In this document: positions 34,916-44,781 of the stretch, one piece after another
Numbering within the stretch: the stretch's first letter is position 1
How the letters are laid out: every line of letters begins with the position of its first letter
From: Pseudothauera rhizosphaerae
GTDB lineage: Bacteria; Pseudomonadota; Gammaproteobacteria; Burkholderiales; Rhodocyclaceae
Reading direction: 5' to 3'
NCBI RefSeq assembly: GCF_004801305.1
Contig: NZ_SSOD01000024.1
Location: 1 to 45,287 of the forward strand
Length of the DNA stretch: 45,287 bases
Program-made: the position numbers and the translations under genes
Notes under the pieces: generated by a model
The model's input: the letters and a program-made list of their open reading frames with translations, nothing else
Databases searched by the model: none
What the model was told of the DNA's origin: nothing

Positions 34916-36628
34916 ATGGTGCTGACGGGCGCGGAAATTGTAATCAGGTGTCTGCAGGAAGAAAAGGTCGAACACGTCTTCGGCTATCCCGGCGGCGCGG
35001 TACTGTTCATCTACGACGCCCTCTTCCAGCAGGAGCAGGTCCGCCACGTGCTGGTACGCCACGAACAGGCCGCCGTGCACGCCGCCGACGGCTACGCCCG
35101 CAGCACGCAGAAAGTGGGCGTGGCGCTGGTGACCTCGGGCCCGGGCGCCACCAACGCCGTCACCGGCATCGCCACCGCGTTCTGCGACTCCATTCCGCTG
35201 GTCATCATCTCCGGCCAGGTGCCCACCGCGGCCATCGGCCAGGACGCCTTCCAGGAAGTGGACACCGTGGGCATCACCCGCCCCTGCGTGAAGCACAACT
35301 TCCTGGTCAAGGACGTGCGCGACATCGCCGCCACCATCAAGAAGGCTTTCTACCTCGCCCGCACCGGCCGCCCCGGCCCGGTGCTGGTGGACATCCCCAA
35401 GGATGTCAGCATGCACAAGTGCGAGTTCGAGTATCCGCAGGAAATCTCGATGCGCTCGTACAACCCGGTGGTCAAGGGCCACCAGGGCCAGATCCGCAAG
35501 GCGGTGCAACTGCTGCTGGAAGCTAGGCGCCCGATGATCTACACCGGCGGCGGCGTCATCCTGTCCGACGCGGCCGAGCAGCTCACCAAGCTCACCCGCC
35601 TGCTGGGCTTCCCCATCACCAACACCCTGATGGGCCTGGGCGGCTACCCGGCCAGCGACCGCCAGTACCTGGGCATGCCCGGCATGCACGGCACTTACGA
35701 AGCCAACATGGCCATGCACTACAGCGACGTGCTGCTGGCCGTGGGCGCCCGCTTCGACGACCGCGTGATCGGCAGCCCGGCGCACTTCGCCGAGGAGCCG
35801 CGCAAGATCATCCACGTGGACATCGACCCCTCGTCAATCTCCAAGCGCGTCAAGGTGGACGTGCCCATCGTCGGCGACGTGCGCGAAGTGCTCGACGAGA
35901 TGATCCGCCAGCTCGAAGCCGGCAAGGCGCGCCCCAACGCGGAGGCGCTGGCCGCGTGGTGGAAGCAGGTCGAGGAATGGCGCAGCCGCAACTGTATGGT
36001 CTACAAGAACTCCGACGAGATCATCAAACCCCAGTTCGTGGTGCAGAAGCTGTGGGAAGTGACCGGCGGCGACGCCATCGTCACCTCCGACGTGGGCCAG
36101 CACCAGATGTGGGCCTCCCAGTACTACCGCTTCGACAAGCCGCGCCGCTGGCTCAACTCCGGCGGCCTGGGCACGATGGGCGTGGGCATGCCCTACGCCA
36201 TGGGCGCCCAGCTCGCCAACCCCGGCGCCACCGTGGCCTGCGTGACCGGCGAGGCGTCCATCCAGATGAACATCCAGGAACTGTCCACCTGCAAGCAGTT
36301 CCGCCTGCCCATCAAGATCTGCAACCTCAACAACCGCTACCTGGGCATGGTGCGCCAGTGGCAGGAGCTGTTCCACGGCGGGCGCTACTCCGAGTCCTAC
36401 ATGGATTCCCTGCCCGACTTCGCCAAGCTGGCCGAAGCCTACGGCCACGTGGGCATCCGCGTGGACAAGCCCGCCGACGTGGAGCCGGCGCTGCGGGAAG
36501 CCTTCACCAAGCACAAGAATGAATTGGTCTTTCTGGACTTCCAGGTGGACCCGACCGAAAACGTCTATCCGATGGTTCAGGGGGGCAAGGGTCTGACCGA
36601 GATGATCCTCTCCGCCGAAGACCTGTAA
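34916..36628 (+). CDS. ilvI: Acetolactate synthase, catalytic subunit
   Basis: The product has 570 residues. This ThDP enzyme condenses pyruvate with pyruvate or 2-oxobutyrate in valine, leucine and isoleucine synthesis. The catalytic Glu50 is in VRHEQAAVHAADGYAR. FAD- and substrate-domain motifs include GPGATNAVTGIATAF and QEVDTVGITRPCVKHNFLV. The ThDP/Mg motif reads GEASIQMNIQEL ... LNNRYLG, so the usual GDG/GEG has Ala in the last position. The regulatory subunit ilvH follows after 33 bases and ilvC after that. Confidence 0.96.
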   Translation: MVLTGAEIVIRCLQEEKVEHVFGYPGGAVLFIYDALFQQEQVRHVLVRHEQAAVHAADGYARSTQKVGVALVTSGPGATNAVTGIATAFCDSIPLVIISGQVPTAAIGQDAFQEVDTVGITRPCVKHNFLVKDVRDIAATIKKAFYLARTGRPGPVLVDIPKDVSMHKCEFEYPQEISMRSYNPVVKGHQGQIRKAVQLLLEARRPMIYTGGGVILSDAAEQLTKLTRLLGFPITNTLMGLGGYPASDRQYLGMPGMHGTYEANMAMHYSDVLLAVGARFDDRVIGSPAHFAEEPRKIIHVDIDPSSISKRVKVDVPIVGDVREVLDEMIRQLEAGKARPNAEALAAWWKQVEEWRSRNCMVYKNSDEIIKPQFVVQKLWEVTGGDAIVTSDVGQHQMWASQYYRFDKPRRWLNSGGLGTMGVGMPYAMGAQLANPGATVACVTGEASIQMNIQELSTCKQFRLPIKICNLNNRYLGMVRQWQELFHGGRYSESYMDSLPDFAKLAEAYGHVGIRVDKPADVEPALREAFTKHKNELVFLDFQVDPTENVYPMVQGGKGLTEMILSAEDL

Positions 36629-36661
36629 CCGCACCCTTCAGAACCCAGGAAAGAGCACACC

Positions 36662-37153
36662 ATGCGTCACGTCATTTCCCTGCTGATCGAGAACGAGTCC
36701 GGCGCCCTGTCGCGCGTATCCGGCCTCTTTTCCGCGCGCGGCTACAACATCGAATCCCTCACCGTGGCGCCCACCGAGGACGCCTCCATGTCGCGCATGA
36801 CCATCGTCACCACCGGCTCGGACGACATCATCGAGCAGATCACCAAGCAGTTGAACAAGCTGGTGGAAGTGGTCAAGGTGGTGGACATCTCGGAAGCCGC
36901 CCACATCGAGCGCGAACTCATGCTGATCAAGCTGCGCGCCACCGGCAAGGACCGGGAAGAGGTCAAGCGCACCGCCGACATCTTCCGCGCCCGCATCATC
37001 GACGTCACCGAGGCCTCCTACGTCGTCGAGCTGACCGGCAACCAGGCCAAGCTCGACGCCTTCATCGGCGCCATCGACAACACGCTGATCCTCGAGACCG
37101 TGCGTTCGGGCATCTGCGGCGTCGGCCGCGGCGACCGCATCCTCAAGCTCTGA
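36662..37153 (+). CDS. ilvH: Acetolactate synthase, regulatory small subunit
   Basis: The product has 163 residues. The N-terminal ACT domain (residues 3-75) is HVISLLIENESGALSRVSGLF followed by RGYNIESLTVAPTED, which binds valine for feedback inhibition. The C-terminal domain has DIFRARIIDVTEASYVVELTG. AGGAAAGAG precedes the ATG. It lies between ilvI and ilvC in the classic order. Confidence 0.96.
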   Translation: MRHVISLLIENESGALSRVSGLFSARGYNIESLTVAPTEDASMSRMTIVTTGSDDIIEQITKQLNKLVEVVKVVDISEAAHIERELMLIKLRATGKDREEVKRTADIFRARIIDVTEASYVVELTGNQAKLDAFIGAIDNTLILETVRSGICGVGRGDRILKL

Positions 37154-38257
<1,104 letters not shown>

Positions 38258-38278
38258 TTCTTCTACCTGCGTACCAAG

Positions 38279-38314
38279 GCCGCGCACGGGCATCCGCCCT
38301 GCGCGGCTTTTTTT
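38279..38314 (+). terminator. Rho-independent terminator after ilvC
   Basis: The outer stem GCCGCGCA/TGCGCGGC (8 base pairs) with an inner GGGC/GCCC stem is followed by seven Ts. It starts 21 bases after the ilvC stop and separates the amino-acid operon from the iron locus. Confidence 0.92.
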
Positions 38315-38383
38315 CGCCCGGCAAACCCGGACTCCACGGACAGCGGGGCATCATGGACATGGCTGCGGTCCTGATCAAGAGAT

Positions 38384-38402
38384 AGAATTAGTAATCGTTA
38401 TC
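38384..38402 (+). promoter_or_regulatory. Fur-box-like sequence upstream of the ECF sigma gene
   Basis: AGAATTAGTAATCGTTATC agrees with the 19-base Fur consensus at about 12 positions, all strong in the right half (TAATCGTTATC). It ends 22 bases before the start of the sigma-factor gene, the expected promoter position for iron repression of fecI-type genes. The assignment rests on motif and context. Confidence 0.65.
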
Positions 38403-38424
38403 ATCTAGATCGACCGCAGCAACC

Positions 38425-38958
38425 ATGGCCAACACAGATGCCCCGCACCAACACATCATCCGCGGCCTGTACACCGACCACCACGGCTGGCTACGGGCCC
38501 GGTTGGGCGGGAAACTGGGCAACGCCGAGCAGGCTGCCGATCTGACCCAGGACGTATTCGTGCGCCTGATGGCCCAATCCCTTCACTCGCTACAGGCCAT
38601 CCGCGAGCCGCGTGCCTTCCTCAACCGCATCGCTAACTGCGTCGTCATCGACCACTGGCGACGCATCGACATCGAGCGCGCCTGGGCCGAGGCCCTCATC
38701 AGCGCGCCGCCGGATATCGCCCCCTCGGCCGAGCACTGCGCCATTGTGCTCGAAACCCTGTACGACATCTGCGCCATGATCGACGCCCTACCGGACAAGC
38801 CGCGCACCACTTTCATCCTCGCCCGCATCGAAGGACTGGGCTACGCCGAAATCGCCCAGCGTCTCAAGGTCAGTGAACGCATGGTCACCAAATACATGAG
38901 CCAGGCCATGCTCCACTGCATCGCCGTGGAACAACCTGCCGGCACGCGGGACGCATGA
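38425..38958 (+). CDS. ECF sigma factor, FecI type
   Basis: The product has 177 residues. Region 2 is NAEQAADLTQDVFVRLM with REPRAFLNRIANCVVIDHWRR; region 4 is DALPDKPRTTFILARIEGLGYAEIAQRLKVSERMVTKYM. FecI-type sigmas transcribe siderophore receptor genes when the receptor and anti-sigma signal that ferric siderophore is bound. The start of the FecR gene overlaps its stop (ATGA at 38955). The predicted target is the receptor gene at 40136. Confidence 0.95.
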   Translation: MANTDAPHQHIIRGLYTDHHGWLRARLGGKLGNAEQAADLTQDVFVRLMAQSLHSLQAIREPRAFLNRIANCVVIDHWRRIDIERAWAEALISAPPDIAPSAEHCAIVLETLYDICAMIDALPDKPRTTFILARIEGLGYAEIAQRLKVSERMVTKYMSQAMLHCIAVEQPAGTRDA

Positions 38959-39953
38959 ACACGCCCGATCCGGGTACAGCTAAGCCCGACTACGCCAGCC
39001 TGCAACAGGCCGCAGAATGGTTCGCTGTGCTTTCCTCCGGCACGGCCACTGAGCGGCAGCGCCAGCACTGGCAAAGCTGGCTCGACGCCCGGGTCGAGCA
39101 CCGCAGCGCTTGGGCCAGGGTGGAAAGCATCAACCAGCGCCTTGACACCCTGGGCACGGCGATGGGCCAGCACACCGCCGCCAGCGCGCTCCAGACCGCC
39201 ACCAAGACGGTCAGGATGCGGCGTCGCACCCTTGGCACACTGGGGGCGATCCTCGCTCTGCTGCTCGGCGGCAAGCTGATCCACGGCCTGCCCCCGGTAC
39301 GCCACACGCTGGCCGCATGGCGTGCCGACTACCGCACTGGCATCGGCGAGCAATTCAGCGAAACGCTCGCCGACGGCAGCCACCTGTGGCTGGACACCGA
39401 CAGCGCCGTCGACGTGCACTACGACGCGGAGCTGCGCCGCATCATCCTGCACGGCGGCGCCCTGCTCGTGCGCACAGCGCCGGACACCGCCCGCCGCCCG
39501 CTGGTAGTTGACACCCCCCACGGCCGCCTGCTTGCCCTCGGCACCTACTTCTCCGTGCGACACAACGACAGGCACATTCACCTGTCGGTCTTCGAAGGCA
39601 CGGTGGAAATCCAGCCCGCCGCCACGGGCGCTGCCACCCAGCGTGTTGCCGCCGGGCAGCAGGCCAGCTTCACCCGCCACGCCTCCGGCCCGCTCCAGCC
39701 CCTCGTCCCGCCCCGACCGCAATGGCAGGACGGCCTGCTCATCGCCGACGAAATGCCGCTCGCCGAATTCCTCGCCGAACTCAGCCGCTACCGCCGCGGC
39801 CACCTCGGCTGCTCCCCCGCAGTCGCCCACCTCAAGGTCGTCGGCGCCTACCCGTTGCACGACACCGACCGCGCGCTGGAACTGCTCGCCACCGCGCTGC
39901 CCCTGCGCATCCGCAGAACCCTGCCCTGGTGGGTCACGCTGGAAGCGCGCTGA
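38955..39953 (+). CDS. FecR-type anti-sigma factor
   Basis: The product has 332 residues. The N-terminal cytoplasmic DUF4880 part (AAEWFAVLSSGTATERQRQHWQSWL) binds the sigma factor. One TM helix (about 92-112, LGTLGAILALLLGGKLI) follows. The periplasmic FecR domain contains ETLADGSHLWLDTDSAVDVHYD, VDTPHGRLLALGTYFSVR and the C-terminal STN-interacting region. It transmits the receptor signal from periplasm to sigma factor. Translation is coupled to the sigma gene by ATGA. Confidence 0.93.
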   Translation: MNTPDPGTAKPDYASLQQAAEWFAVLSSGTATERQRQHWQSWLDARVEHRSAWARVESINQRLDTLGTAMGQHTAASALQTATKTVRMRRRTLGTLGAILALLLGGKLIHGLPPVRHTLAAWRADYRTGIGEQFSETLADGSHLWLDTDSAVDVHYDAELRRIILHGGALLVRTAPDTARRPLVVDTPHGRLLALGTYFSVRHNDRHIHLSVFEGTVEIQPAATGAATQRVAAGQQASFTRHASGPLQPLVPPRPQWQDGLLIADEMPLAEFLAELSRYRRGHLGCSPAVAHLKVVGAYPLHDTDRALELLATALPLRIRRTLPWWVTLEAR

Positions 39954-40000
39954 GCCGCCTCAAAAATACCCCCACGCTCACCCGCTGTCGCGGATTCGCT

Positions 40001-40019
40001 GCCCCCCGAGGGGGCTGTT
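40001..40019 (+). terminator. Hairpin after the sigma/anti-sigma pair
   Basis: The stem GCCCCC/GGGGGC with loop CGA is followed by TGTTT. It lies 47 bases after the fecR-like stop and 117 bases before the receptor ATG. It may end the sigma/anti-sigma transcript, leaving the receptor under its own sigma-dependent promoter. Confidence 0.5.
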
Positions 40020-40091
40020 TTGCCTTGGGGCGGCCCGACGGCAAAAAATTTTTTTGTTTCTCGGTTCCGAATTTTCGATCTCGCCCGGCAG

Positions 40092-40110
40092 ATGGGAATG
40101 ATTCTCTTTC
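40092..40110 (+). promoter_or_regulatory. Weak Fur-like sequence upstream of the receptor gene
   Basis: GATGGGAATGATTCTCTTT contains the left half of a Fur box (AATGAT) and a poor right half. It lies about 25 bases before the ribosome binding site of the receptor gene. Fur or the FecI-type sigma could act here; the match is weak. Confidence 0.3.
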
Positions 40111-40135
40111 CATCCACTGTGCAATAGGAACCGGC

Positions 40136-42664
40136 ATGCCCAATCCGCCCCTTTCCCGCCCCATCCTCATGGCCGCCACAAGACGGCCCGCTCCCCAGTT
40201 GGCCCGGCTTGCCCTCCATCTGGCCTGCGCCGCCCTCCTGCCCACGCTGCCAGTTGGCGCGGCCTTCGCCCAGCCGGTTCAGGCCAGCCAGGAAGCGCAG
40301 ACGCACAGCATCGACATTCCGCCCGGCCGCCTCAGCGCCGTGCTCGGCGCCTACGCCGCACAGGCCGGCGTCCACCTCTCCGCAGACGGCGCGCTCACCC
40401 AGGGGCTGCAAAGTGAAGGGCTGAAAGGCCGCTATGGCGTTGCCGAAGGCTTCGCCCGGCTGCTGCAAGGCAACGGCCTGGAAGCCGTCAGCCGTGGCGA
40501 CGGCGGCTACACCCTGCGCAAGCTGCCGGCGCCGGTGTCGGGAGAGGCGACGCTGACGCCGGTGACGGTGACCGCCACGGGTGTGGCGGATGAGCGCCCG
40601 AATGATCTGCCGCCATCCTACGCGGGTGGCCAAGTGGCGCGCGGCGGGCGCCTGGGCATGCTGGGCAACAAGGACGTGATGGACACACCGTTCAGCATGA
40701 CCAGCTACACGAACCAGACGATAGAGGACCAGCAGGCGCGCACGCTGGTCGACGTGCTGGCCAATGAACCTTCGATCATCACCGGCGGCAAGGGCGGCGC
40801 GACCAACGACTTTTCGGCCTATCGCGGGTTCATGAATCAGGCATTGACCGCCAGCAACAGCCTGAACGGATTGCCGGGCATGGCCCCGATGCAGTTCCCC
40901 TCCACCGATTACATCGAACGCGTCGAGGTGCTGCGGGGGCCGAGCGCCCTGCTGAAGGGCGCCTCCACGGCGAGGATGGGCGCGCTGGGCGGCACCGTCG
41001 ATCTGGTCACCAAGAAGGCCGGCGACGAGCCGCTGACGCAGTTGACCACCCGCTACATCTCGGACTCGCAGTTCGGCGCCCACCTCGACCTCGGCCGGCG
41101 CCTGGGCGCCGACAAGACGCTCGGCATCCGCTTCAACGGCTCCCTGGACGACGGCGACACGCCGGTGGATACCCAGCGTGCGCAGTTCCGCACGGCGGCG
41201 CTCAACCTCGACTACCGCGGCGAGCGCATCCGGCTGTCAGCCGACGTGGCGCACCAGTCGTCGGAAGTCCACGCGCCCAACAGCGTGCTCCGGATCGGCT
41301 CCGTGGCCGGTCTTGCCGCGGTTCCGAAGGCGCCGGACAACAGCACGCCCTTGTCGCCATCGTGGGGGAAGGTGCAGCACAAGGGCACGCTGGGCATGGT
41401 GCAGGGCGAAGTCGATCTCTCGGAGCGCGTGACGGCCTATGCCGCCATCGGCGCGCAGCGGTACGAGGCCCAGGGCAATGCCGATGCGCTGGATCTGGTC
41501 GACAGTGCCGGCGCGATCAGCCTGCGGGCGAAGGCATACCGCGACCGCTACGACGTCCGGTCGATGCAGGGCGGCCTGCGGGCCACGGCGACGACCGGCC
41601 TCGTGGCCCACGTACTCAACCTCCAGTTGTCGCGGCTCCAATGGACGCTCGGCACTACCCCCACCTCGTGCCGGGCCTGCGCCGGTGTCGGCACCCGCGT
41701 CCCCGTGGGCTCCATTTATGACCCGGTTTTCCCCGCAGCGCCAATGGTGGTCGATCCCGGGGAATTCGAGGACACGAGCCGGGTCACGGCGTCGAGCATC
41801 GCCATCGCCGACACGATGTCCTTGCTGGATGACCGCATCCAGTTCACCGCCGGGGTGCGCCGCCAGCGGGTGAAATCGGCGGGCCTCGGCCAGAGAACCT
41901 TGACGGCGACCGTCGACACCTCAGCGTGGTCGCCGTCGTTCGCGCTGGTCGTCAAGCCGTGGGAGCGCGTCTCTCTCTACGGCAGCTATATCGAGAATCT
42001 GGAGCCGGGCTCGGCCGTCGGCAACGGCTATACCAATACCGGTGAAGTGTTTCCGCCCTACAAGAGCAAGCAGTACGAGACGGGCGTCAAGGTCGATTGG
42101 GGCCGGGTGATGACGACCCTGGCGGTGTTCCAGATCGCCCAGCCGAGCACCATGGCCGTCCCCGGCACCGCCGGAGGGCTGCCGACGATGACGCTCGATG
42201 GCGAGCAGAGGAACCGCGGCGTAGAACTGAATGCCTACGGCGAACTGACCCGGGGCGTGCGGCTGCTGAGCGCCGTCACCTATCTCGACGCCATCCGCAC
42301 CAAGACCGCCAACGGCACCTTCGACGGCGCGCGGGCCGCCGGTGTCCCAAGGCTGCGGGCGGTGATCGGCGGCGAATGGGACACCCCGTTCGCCGAGGGG
42401 CTGACACTGACCGGGCGCCTCACCTACACCAGCGACGTGGTGGTCTCCAACGCCCGGCCGGACCTGACCGTGCCGTCGTGGACGCAGGTCGATCTGGGCG
42501 CGCGCTACCTCTGGCAGTCGCCGTTGGCCGCCAAGCCCGTCGCCATCCGCTTCGGCGTCGATAACGTCTTCGACAAGAGCTACTGGAAGGTGCTGCACAC
42601 GGTCGGCAACCTCTGGAGGAGCAATCCGCGCACCTACCGGCTGTCGGCCACCGTTGATTTCTGA
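40136..42664 (+). CDS. TonB-dependent siderophore receptor with N-terminal signalling domain
   Basis: The product has 842 residues from the ATG at 40136, behind AGGA. The order is: signal peptide to about AAFA; STN signalling domain (about 55-125, HSIDIPPGRLSAVLGAYAAQAGVHLSADG) for contact with FecR; TonB-box-like TPVTVTATG; plug domain with DYIERVEVLRGPSALLKG; 22-strand barrel ending in the terminal Phe (RTYRLSATVDF). It imports a ferric siderophore across the outer membrane; the siderophore cannot be named. A CRACAG segment with two Cys in a barrel loop (near residue 520) is unusual. The accessory genes follow directly. Confidence 0.95.
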   Translation: MPNPPLSRPILMAATRRPAPQLARLALHLACAALLPTLPVGAAFAQPVQASQEAQTHSIDIPPGRLSAVLGAYAAQAGVHLSADGALTQGLQSEGLKGRYGVAEGFARLLQGNGLEAVSRGDGGYTLRKLPAPVSGEATLTPVTVTATGVADERPNDLPPSYAGGQVARGGRLGMLGNKDVMDTPFSMTSYTNQTIEDQQARTLVDVLANEPSIITGGKGGATNDFSAYRGFMNQALTASNSLNGLPGMAPMQFPSTDYIERVEVLRGPSALLKGASTARMGALGGTVDLVTKKAGDEPLTQLTTRYISDSQFGAHLDLGRRLGADKTLGIRFNGSLDDGDTPVDTQRAQFRTAALNLDYRGERIRLSADVAHQSSEVHAPNSVLRIGSVAGLAAVPKAPDNSTPLSPSWGKVQHKGTLGMVQGEVDLSERVTAYAAIGAQRYEAQGNADALDLVDSAGAISLRAKAYRDRYDVRSMQGGLRATATTGLVAHVLNLQLSRLQWTLGTTPTSCRACAGVGTRVPVGSIYDPVFPAAPMVVDPGEFEDTSRVTASSIAIADTMSLLDDRIQFTAGVRRQRVKSAGLGQRTLTATVDTSAWSPSFALVVKPWERVSLYGSYIENLEPGSAVGNGYTNTGEVFPPYKSKQYETGVKVDWGRVMTTLAVFQIAQPSTMAVPGTAGGLPTMTLDGEQRNRGVELNAYGELTRGVRLLSAVTYLDAIRTKTANGTFDGARAAGVPRLRAVIGGEWDTPFAEGLTLTGRLTYTSDVVVSNARPDLTVPSWTQVDLGARYLWQSPLAAKPVAIRFGVDNVFDKSYWKVLHTVGNLWRSNPRTYRLSATVDF

Positions 42665-42689
42665 TTTCCACTGTTCCGGAGATCGCGTC

Positions 42690-42866
42690 ATGCAAAAACA
42701 TCTGTCTGCAATCGTCGTTGCCCTGGGCTTTGCCTCCTCGGTTGCCCCTGCCCATCAGGTCTGGCTCGAACAGCCCGCCGAGGGCGGCGCCATGCGCCCC
42801 ATCGACCGCCCGCCGGGCGGCGTGGAGCCGATCCCGGCGGGCCCGGCAGCGGCGCCCGACAAGTGA
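42690..42866 (+). CDS. Small exported protein, resembles the N-terminus of DUF4198
   Basis: The product has 58 residues. A signal peptide (MQKHLSAIVVALGFASSVAPA) is followed by HQVWLEQPAEGGAMRP and a Pro/Gly/Ala-rich end. The AHQVWLEQ start is like that of DUF4198 metal-uptake accessory proteins, which run to well over 200 residues, so this may be a truncated or minimal relative. The C-terminus GPAAAPDK runs into the next start (GTGA overlap at 42863). It lies 25 bases after the receptor stop, in the same operon. Confidence 0.7.
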   Translation: MQKHLSAIVVALGFASSVAPAHQVWLEQPAEGGAMRPIDRPPGGVEPIPAGPAAAPDK

Positions 42867-43171
42867 GCGTCGTCCTCGCCAAGGCGCGCCAGGCCCTCGC
42901 GGCGGGGCCGCTCCTCTCGCGCATCGCCGCCGCGGTGTTCGGCGGCTATGCGCTGGCGGCACTGACCAGCGTGGCCGCCGTGGCGCTGCCCATGAGCCGC
43001 ACCGAGGCGGTGTTCACCGGCCTGCTGCTGAGCTTCGTGATCTACACGCTGGCGGTGATCTGGGTGTTCGCCGTGCGCTCGGCCACGCGCGCCTGGGCCG
43101 GGCTGGTGGTGGTGGCCGTGCCGCTGCTGCTGGCGGCCTGGACGGTGTGGAAAGGTCACGGTGCCGCATGA
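42863..43171 (+). CDS. DUF3649 membrane protein (iron-uptake accessory)
   Basis: The product has 102 residues, with a GTG start overlapping the previous stop. Three TM helices: ARQALAAGPLLSRIAAAVFGGYALAALTS, EAVFTGLLLSFVIYTLAVIWVFAVRSATRAW and VVAVPLLLAAWTVW. DUF3649 proteins stand beside TonB siderophore receptors and PepSY genes in many Proteobacteria; the mechanism is not known. Its stop overlaps the PepSY start (ATGA at 43168). Confidence 0.88.
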   Translation: MSVVLAKARQALAAGPLLSRIAAAVFGGYALAALTSVAAVALPMSRTEAVFTGLLLSFVIYTLAVIWVFAVRSATRAWAGLVVVAVPLLLAAWTVWKGHGAA

Positions 43172-44781
43172 ATGCGTCGAGCCCCACGAAGCAATCCACG
43201 CCCCGGAAGGTGCCGGGCCTGCGCCAGACCATGTCCGACCTGCACATCTGGACGGGCCTGCTGGTGGGCTGGATCCTCTACGCCATGTTCCTCACCGGCA
43301 CGGTGAGCTACTTCAGGGACGAGATCTCGCAGTGGATGCGGCCTGAACTGGCGGCACGAAGCCCGGTGCCCGACGCCGCCGAGGTGGCGCAGCGCGTCGC
43401 CGGCACGCTGGCGTCGCTTGCCCCGGCCAGCCCGCAATGGAACATCGGGCTGCCGGATGAGCGCAACAACGTGGTGAGCGTCTCCTGGCAAAACCCGAAG
43501 ATTCCCGGCCGCCGCGGCCTGGAGACCGCCGTCCTGGACCCGGCCAGCGGCGAAAGGCTGAACGCGCGCGAGACGCGCGGCGGCGACTTCTTCTACGTCT
43601 TCCACTTCCAGTTCCACTACATGCCGGTGCCGTGGGGACGCTGGCTGGCCGGTTTCTGCGCCATGTTCATGCTGGTGGCCATCGTCAGCGGCGTGATCGT
43701 CCACAAGAAGATCTTCGCCGACTTCTTCACCTTCCGCTGGGGCAAGGGCCAGCGAGCCTGGCTGGACGCACACAACGCCCTCTCGGTGCTCGGGCTGCCG
43801 TTCCACCTGATGATCACCTACAGCGGACTGATTACGCTAATGCTGCTCTACATGCCCTGGGGAAGCGATGCCGCCTTCAAGACGCCGGCCGAGCGCCAGG
43901 CACTGACCGCCGAGATGAACGTCCGCACGCCGCCGGGCAAGCCGAGCGGCGAGCAGGCCGAACTCGCACCGGTCGCAGACATGGTGCGCGTGGCGCAAGA
44001 GCGATGGGGCCGCGACAACGTCGGTCGCGTGGCGATCGGCAATCTGGGGGATGCGGGCGCGCGGGTCATGGTCGTGCGCGGCGACGGCGGCCGCATTTCC
44101 GTCAGCCCGCAGTATCTGATGTTCGACGGAAAAAGCGGCGAGCTGCTGCAGGTCAAGGATCGCGTGGGGCCGGCGGCGGAGACGCGCGGCGTGGTGTTTG
44201 CGCTGCATCTGGGCCGCTTCGCCGACACGACGGTGCGCTGGCTGTATTTTCTGGTGAGCCTGGCGGGCACCGCGATGGTGGGCACGGGGCTGGTCTTGTG
44301 GACGGTCAAGCGCCGGGCCAAGCTCCCCGATCCCGAACATCCCTATTTCAGTTTCCGGCTGGTCGAGCGGCTGAACATCGCGACCATCGCCGGCCTGCCG
44401 CTCGCCATGGCCGCCTTCCTGTGGGGCAACCGCCTGCTGCCCGCCAGCCTAACGGGACGCGCGGATTGGGAAATCCATCTGTTCTTCATCGCGTGGGGCC
44501 TGACGCTGGCCTTTGCGAGCCTGCGGCCGCCCAGGCGGGCATGGATCGAACTGCTGTGGGCGACCGCCGCCGCGCTGGCGCTGCTGCCCCTGCTGAACAT
44601 GCTGACGACGGCGCGCGGCCTGCCCGCCAGCCTTGCCGCCGGTGACTGGGTATTCGCGGGTTTCGACCTTGCAATTTGGGCGTTCGCGGCGCTCGCTGCG
44701 ATCCTGGCGCGCAGAACGGCGCTGCACAAGCCAAGGGCCGTCCGGCAGCGCGCGCGGCCGATGGCGGGGGAACCGGCATGA
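43168..44781 (+). CDS. PepSY-associated TM protein (likely ferric-siderophore reductase component)
   Basis: The product has 537 residues. TM helix 1 is HIWTGLLVGWILYAMFLTGTVSYF. A periplasmic PepSY part follows, with HFQFHYMPVPWGRWLAGFCAMFMLVAIVSGVIVHKKIF, DAHNALSVLGLPFHLMITYSG and a second PepSY segment. Four to five TM helices close the protein (VRWLYFLVSLAGTAMVGTGLVLW onward). Conserved His residues in the helices could hold heme. Relatives act with TonB receptors in reducing ferric siderophores (as FpvG/FoxB-like proteins). ATGA overlaps tie it to DUF3649 and DUF3325. Confidence 0.9.
   Translation: MNASSPTKQSTPRKVPGLRQTMSDLHIWTGLLVGWILYAMFLTGTVSYFRDEISQWMRPELAARSPVPDAAEVAQRVAGTLASLAPASPQWNIGLPDERNNVVSVSWQNPKIPGRRGLETAVLDPASGERLNARETRGGDFFYVFHFQFHYMPVPWGRWLAGFCAMFMLVAIVSGVIVHKKIFADFFTFRWGKGQRAWLDAHNALSVLGLPFHLMITYSGLITLMLLYMPWGSDAAFKTPAERQALTAEMNVRTPPGKPSGEQAELAPVADMVRVAQERWGRDNVGRVAIGNLGDAGARVMVVRGDGGRISVSPQYLMFDGKSGELLQVKDRVGPAAETRGVVFALHLGRFADTTVRWLYFLVSLAGTAMVGTGLVLWTVKRRAKLPDPEHPYFSFRLVERLNIATIAGLPLAMAAFLWGNRLLPASLTGRADWEIHLFFIAWGLTLAFASLRPPRRAWIELLWATAAALALLPLLNMLTTARGLPASLAAGDWVFAGFDLAIWAFAALAAILARRTALHKPRAVRQRARPMAGEPA

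Noticed and set aside
36262-36273. Altered GEA motif in ilvI as sign of a pseudogene
   Set aside because: The frame is full length, the acidic ligand and NN are kept, and ilvH/ilvC are intact.
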